Of a DNA stretch of 64,000 bases, positions 60,417 to 64,000 are shown piece by piece (the stretch's first letter is position 1; each line of letters starts with the position of its first letter). Source of the stretch: JALYOK01 sp963840785 (GTDB lineage Bacteria > Pseudomonadota > Gammaproteobacteria > Burkholderiales > JALYOK01); the NCBI GenBank assembly GCA_963840785.1, contig CAWJAF010000003.1, positions 1 through 64,000 of the forward strand, in the 5' to 3' direction. Position numbers and translations under genes: made by a program. The notes beneath the pieces are model-generated. The model was given only the letters and a program-made list of their open reading frames with translations. It ran no database searches and was not told the origin of the DNA.

Positions 60417-61481
60417 TTACTCATCGGTAACGAGCGCCGTCTCGGTTATGTCGTCTTGATCTAGTACCGACATTTTTTGATCAGACTTTACCCGTTTTGT
60501 AACGGGTACTTGAATTTCGGAACGAATCGATTGTTCCGAAATTTGATCAAGATATTTTTGTGCGTCCAGCGCCGCCATACAGCCTGTGCCTGCACTTGTA
60601 ACGGCCTGGCGATAGATGTGATCTTGAACATCGCCCGCGGCAAAAACGCCCGAAACGCTGGTTGCAGTCGCATTTCCATCGATTCCACTATGGGTCGCGA
60701 TATATCCATTTTTCATGGCGAGTTGACCGACGAACAACTCCGTATTGGGCGTATGACCGATCGCGATAAACACGCCATGCAGTTTTAATTCCTGTTGTTG
60801 ACTGTCCGCGTTGGAGATTCGAATCCCCGTCACGCCACTGCTGTCGCCGATCACTTCTTCGAGTGTGCTGTTCCAGATAATTTTGACGTTGCCGGATCGG
60901 GTTTTTTCCATCAACTTATCGACCATGATCGGTTCGGCACGAAACTTGTCGCGGCGATGAATGACCGTCACGATTTTGGCGATATTGCTCAGATAAAGCG
61001 CTTCTTCCACCGCTGTGTTCCCGCCACCGATTACGGCTACATCTTGGTCACGGTAAAAGAATCCATCACAGGTTGCGCACGCAGACACGCCCTTTCCCAT
61101 GAATGCTTGCTCCGATGGAATACCCAGATATTTTGCCGACGCACCGGTCGAAATGATCAGCGCCTCGCATTTATATTCGCCGGCATCCCCAATCAATACG
61201 AAAGGCCGTTTGGAAATATCGACTTTGTGAATATGGTCGTAAATCATATTCGTTCCAAAGCGCTCCGCGTGTTGAGTAAAACGCTGCATCAGATCGGGAC
61301 CCTGGACGCCCATTGGATCGGCCGGCCAATTGTCGACGTCGGTCGTGGTCATCAGTTGACCGCCCTGCGCCAGCCCAGTGATCAATGTTGGTTTAAGATT
61401 TGCCCGAGCCGCGTAGACTGCGGCGGTGTAGCCGGCCGGGCCTGAGCCCAGAATGATTAAACGCGAATAGTGGATTGCCAT
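60417..61481 (-). CDS. trxB: Thioredoxin reductase
   Basis: A 354-residue flavoprotein. LIILGSGPAGYTAAVYAARA binds FAD, CATCDGFFYRDQDVAVIGGG holds the redox CxxC and the NADPH-binding glycine motif, and GVFAAGDVQDHIYRQAVTSA is the C-terminal FAD motif. It reduces thioredoxin with NADPH. It is about 35 residues longer at the C-terminus than the E. coli enzyme (tail after DQISEQSIRSE), with no recognisable domain there. It follows dsbD on the same strand by 13 bases, so reducing power for the periplasm is supplied by neighbouring genes. Confidence 0.95.
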   Translation of the reverse strand: MAIHYSRLIILGSGPAGYTAAVYAARANLKPTLITGLAQGGQLMTTTDVDNWPADPMGVQGPDLMQRFTQHAERFGTNMIYDHIHKVDISKRPFVLIGDAGEYKCEALIISTGASAKYLGIPSEQAFMGKGVSACATCDGFFYRDQDVAVIGGGNTAVEEALYLSNIAKIVTVIHRRDKFRAEPIMVDKLMEKTRSGNVKIIWNSTLEEVIGDSSGVTGIRISNADSQQQELKLHGVFIAIGHTPNTELFVGQLAMKNGYIATHSGIDGNATATSVSGVFAAGDVQDHIYRQAVTSAGTGCMAALDAQKYLDQISEQSIRSEIQVPVTKRVKSDQKMSVLDQDDITETALVTDE

Positions 61482-61494
61482 TTCGATTTACCCT

Positions 61495-63333
61495 CTAGTT
61501 TAGGCCGGGAACGCGGTCCAGGCTCGCCAAAAATTTTTCCGGGGCTTGATAGCCGATCACTTTTGCACTTCGCAACTCGGTGCCTTTTGGATCGAAGAAA
61601 ATGATTCCGGGCGGGCCAAACAACCCAAATCGCTTTAGCAATTCGCCGTGTTCATCCGAGTTACTCGTGACGTCCGCCTGAAGAAGGATGGCATCTTTGA
61701 GCTTGGCCTGAACTTGGCTATCGGTAAAGGTGTTGTGTTCCATCTCTTTGCACGATATGCACCAGTCAGCATAAAAATCCAAGATCACTGGCTTGCCCGC
61801 AGCGGCGCGAAGTTGGCTATCCAGTTCAGCCACACTGGCGACGCGTTTGAAGTCTAATGACTTATTTACTGGAGACGCGGCATTGGCCATCTTGAATCCA
61901 CCGAGTGGCTGCAGTAGGTCGCGGTTGCCGGATAAGGCACCAACTAACATCGCGATCCCAGCGATTAACGACAATACGCCCGCGCCCTTGCCAAAACGCA
62001 ATATGCCGCTTGCACCTTGCGGTAGCGGATCGATTGCGGACAGGTAAATCGCGCACATCACCAACAATGCGCCGATCAACAGCATGGTGGCGGTCATCGG
62101 CATAACCGGCATGACTAACCAGATCGCAACGCCGAGTAACAGTACGCCGAAAACTTTTTTCACTGCGTCCATCCAACCACCCGCGCGCGGCAGTAATGCA
62201 CCCGCTGAGGTCCCTATTAACATCAATGGGACACCAATCCCCAAAGCCATGGCAAATAACGCCGATCCTCCTAACACAACATCGTGACTTTGGCCGATAT
62301 ACAGCAACGCGCCTGCGAGCGGCGGCGCAACGCAGGGACCAACGATGACGGCCGACAGCGCCCCCATTGTGAACGCGCCGAATGTGCTGCCTCCCTTAAC
62401 TTTGTTACTCGCATCATTAAATTTGCTCTGAATAGAATTCGGTAATTGTAATTCGTAGAAGCCGAACATTGACAGCGACAGAATTACGAAGACCAACGCG
62501 AATCCGCCCAGTACCCAAGGGTTTTGTAGCGCCACCGAAAGCAGCTTGCCGGACAGACCCGCGGCAACTCCGGCGAGCGCATAGGTAATGGCCATACCTA
62601 ACACGTACGACAAGCTCAAAATGAACGCGCGCGATTTTTCGATCTTTTCGCCGCTGCCCACAATGATGCCGGAGAGAATCGGAATCATCGGGAACACGCA
62701 GGGCGTGAATGCGAGTAGCAATCCCGCAACAAAGAATGCCGCGATGACGGTAAAGAAACCGCCGCCTTTGAACATGCCCGCAATCTTATCGGTCTCCGAC
62801 GCACTTTCCGCGGATGCGGCGGAATCGCCAGTGGGGCCGACGGTCTGCGCCTGGGCAGATGAGATGATCGAACCCTCGACCGCGATATTCGCGTTTATGT
62901 GTTCCAATCCGCTCCACTTAAACGACTTAGTGATCGGCCGATAACACAATCCTTGTTCGCTGCAGCCGCGATAGGTCGCAGTGATGTCGGCGGTTGCGAT
63001 TGTAGAAGCATCGCCGTCTACTCTGACCTCGCCTTGAACTCGATTGTGAAAAATCGCGACCTCGCCGAAATTCGGATCGGACTTCGTCTCGCCTTGCGGA
63101 AGAATCAGTCGCGACGGCATTTCGTTCGAACCATTCTTGACCACGATTTTCAGATGGTCGCGATACAGGTAATGGTGTGGCGCGGCTTCAAAAGTAGCGA
63201 TGAGTTTGTTGTCGCCTGTTCGCTGGACACTGAACTTGAATGCATCATCCGGCTGCAAGAAGCTATCTTCGCCTACTTCCGCCACGGCGAGCAACGGACA
63301 CAATGCCAATAACATAAACAAAATTCGTTTCAT
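61495..63333 (-). CDS. dsbD: Thiol:disulfide interchange protein DsbD
   Basis: A 612-residue protein from the ATG at 63333 (GGAGAAATT before it; an upstream frame is non-coding). Signal peptide to AVA, an N-terminal domain with the redox pair CSEQGLC, an eight-helix membrane domain with FTPCVFPMIPIL and VGPCVAPPLAG (the two membrane cysteines), and a C-terminal thioredoxin domain with DFYADWCISCKEMEHNTFTD. It passes electrons from cytoplasmic thioredoxin to the periplasm, for example for cytochrome c and disulfide repair. That need fits the many c-type cytochromes in the window. Confidence 0.95.
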   Translation of the reverse strand: MKRILFMLLALCPLLAVAEVGEDSFLQPDDAFKFSVQRTGDNKLIATFEAAPHHYLYRDHLKIVVKNGSNEMPSRLILPQGETKSDPNFGEVAIFHNRVQGEVRVDGDASTIATADITATYRGCSEQGLCYRPITKSFKWSGLEHINANIAVEGSIISSAQAQTVGPTGDSAASAESASETDKIAGMFKGGGFFTVIAAFFVAGLLLAFTPCVFPMIPILSGIIVGSGEKIEKSRAFILSLSYVLGMAITYALAGVAAGLSGKLLSVALQNPWVLGGFALVFVILSLSMFGFYELQLPNSIQSKFNDASNKVKGGSTFGAFTMGALSAVIVGPCVAPPLAGALLYIGQSHDVVLGGSALFAMALGIGVPLMLIGTSAGALLPRAGGWMDAVKKVFGVLLLGVAIWLVMPVMPMTATMLLIGALLVMCAIYLSAIDPLPQGASGILRFGKGAGVLSLIAGIAMLVGALSGNRDLLQPLGGFKMANAASPVNKSLDFKRVASVAELDSQLRAAAGKPVILDFYADWCISCKEMEHNTFTDSQVQAKLKDAILLQADVTSNSDEHGELLKRFGLFGPPGIIFFDPKGTELRSAKVIGYQAPEKFLASLDRVPGLN

Positions 63334-63370
63334 AATTTCTCCTAATGCAAAGGATTCAAGTTCATTCAAA

Positions 63371-64000
63371 TTAAAACTTTTTACTGATTCCGACTTGCCA
63401 CCATTTGGCGGTGAAGTTTTCGATGCCGGGACTGCCGTCGCCACCGAGACGCCAGGAGCTGCGCTGCTGATACCAGTCGTATTTAAAATCGATAGTCCAA
63501 TCGTGAGCAAATACTTTTGCGACTTTAAATCCCAGCGTGACGGCGCCGAAAGCAGAAAGGCGGGAGTCAGCGGAAAAATTCGTCGCCGTCGCCGCACCGA
63601 CAAAATCCAGCGGCGGATCGCGATAGAAATTTGCGGCGCGTTGTGTGTAGTAGCGTATCGAGGGTCGCAAAGTCCAACCAGTACCAACCGGCTGATACCA
63701 AGCAGTTTCTATCGTGTGCGCGGCAATACCCCAATCGTTTTTGAAGTATCGATAACTCGTATGCAACGCCCCACCGACGCCGGCAAAAAAATGGTTGTAG
63801 CGCGTCAGCCACGCCCACGCGGTCCGTGAGTTCGGACGCTTATCAAAATCCTTATAGGGATCGGAAAAGTATCCTTTACCGATCGAAACCGTGAGATTCG
63901 ATTGGATCAAATCGTTGGGCGTGAGTACCTGAGTAATGCCGATTAAGCCATCGGTCGTCCGACGTTTTTCCTGCAAAGTAGCATTATTGGAAGAACCGAT
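63371..64000 (-). CDS. DUF3570-like outer-membrane protein, C-terminal part (cut by window edge)
   Basis: The frame runs to the window edge. It is beta-rich with aromatic repeats: GLIGITQVLTPNDLIQSNLT, KRPNSRTAWAWLTRYNHFF, WTLRPSIRYYTQRAANFY and the last strand WWQVGISKKF, which resembles an outer-membrane beta-barrel end. DUF3570 proteins have this pattern and often follow a small thioredoxin or DUF4266 lipoprotein. The 5' part lies outside the window. It is upstream of dsbD on the same strand (37 bases apart), so they may be linked. Confidence 0.6.
   Translation of the reverse strand: MGSSNNATLQEKRRTTDGLIGITQVLTPNDLIQSNLTVSIGKGYFSDPYKDFDKRPNSRTAWAWLTRYNHFFAGVGGALHTSYRYFKNDWGIAAHTIETAWYQPVGTGWTLRPSIRYYTQRAANFYRDPPLDFVGAATATNFSADSRLSAFGAVTLGFKVAKVFAHDWTIDFKYDWYQQRSSWRLGGDGSPGIENFTAKWWQVGISKKF

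Overview
The window looks like a chromosomal contig from a proteobacterium (beta- or gamma-type; I cannot place it further without a search). The informational and housekeeping genes are ordinary proteobacterial ones (uvrC, pgsA, rlmJ, trxB, dsbD, tRNA-Gly). Two blocks point to one-carbon or short-alkane metabolism: a set of tetrahydromethanopterin/methanofuran-type cofactor genes (2.3-8.8 kb) and a complete copper membrane monooxygenase operon in the order C-A-B (37.6-40.6 kb).

Layout. 0-2.1 kb: secreted-pilus (spore coat U type) chaperone-usher locus, cut by the window edge. 2.3-9.8 kb: H4MPT/methanofuran-type cofactor genes on both strands, with a lipocalin and an aldo/keto reductase. 10-14.3 kb: repeats, a MazG-like pyrophosphatase, rlmJ, a decayed BrnT/CopG toxin-antitoxin module and a chemoreceptor. 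14.3-16 kb: cytochrome c, blue copper protein and di-haem peroxidase. 16.3-22.1 kb: NTP/NDP-type transporter, MoxR ATPase, UdgB, uvrC, pgsA, tRNA-Gly. 22.2-25.6 kb: double GNAT protein and DegT-type enzyme. 26-29.9 kb: three-gene signalling operon (PAS kinase, receiver, receiver-PAS-GGDEF-EAL). 30-36.2 kb: DsrE-like protein, quinone oxidoreductase, PrkA-DUF444-SpoVR. 36.5-37 kb: BrnT/BrnA with a broken toxin.

37.5-50.4 kb is the most interesting part. A divergent pmo/amo-type CAB operon has all expected PmoB CuB and PmoC CuC/CuD ligands. It is followed by two unnamed periplasmic proteins, a lipoprotein esterase, CopC, a CopD-cytochrome c-redoxin fusion, a TetR regulator with its own perfect operator, an MMPL-type exporter fused in frame to an outer-membrane-lipoprotein-sorting-like protein, and a DUF1302-type outer-membrane protein. 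A perfect 21-bp palindrome lies 54 bp before pmoC and two tandem stem-loops separate pmoC from pmoA. I read this as one hydrocarbon (methane or short-chain alkane) oxidation module with copper supply and hydrophobic-substrate handling; the substrate is inferred, not shown.

50.6-55.1 kb: two unrecognised envelope genes, then a scrap zone holding one type I-E-like CRISPR repeat, a ParE-type module with a nonsense codon in the toxin, a truncated cas4 and the 3' tail of a second DUF1302 gene. 55.1-60.4 kb: TRAP transporter, a multiply frameshifted D-2-hydroxyacid dehydrogenase and a 3-hydroxyisobutyrate/tartronate-semialdehyde reductase family enzyme. 60.4-64 kb: trxB, dsbD and a partial DUF3570 protein.

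Several otherwise well conserved genes carry single-base frameshifts (MoxR, UdgB, DUF444, GhrB-like). Either this is a draft assembly with indel errors or these genes are decaying. Three toxin-antitoxin modules are broken by nonsense codons, which indel error would not explain.
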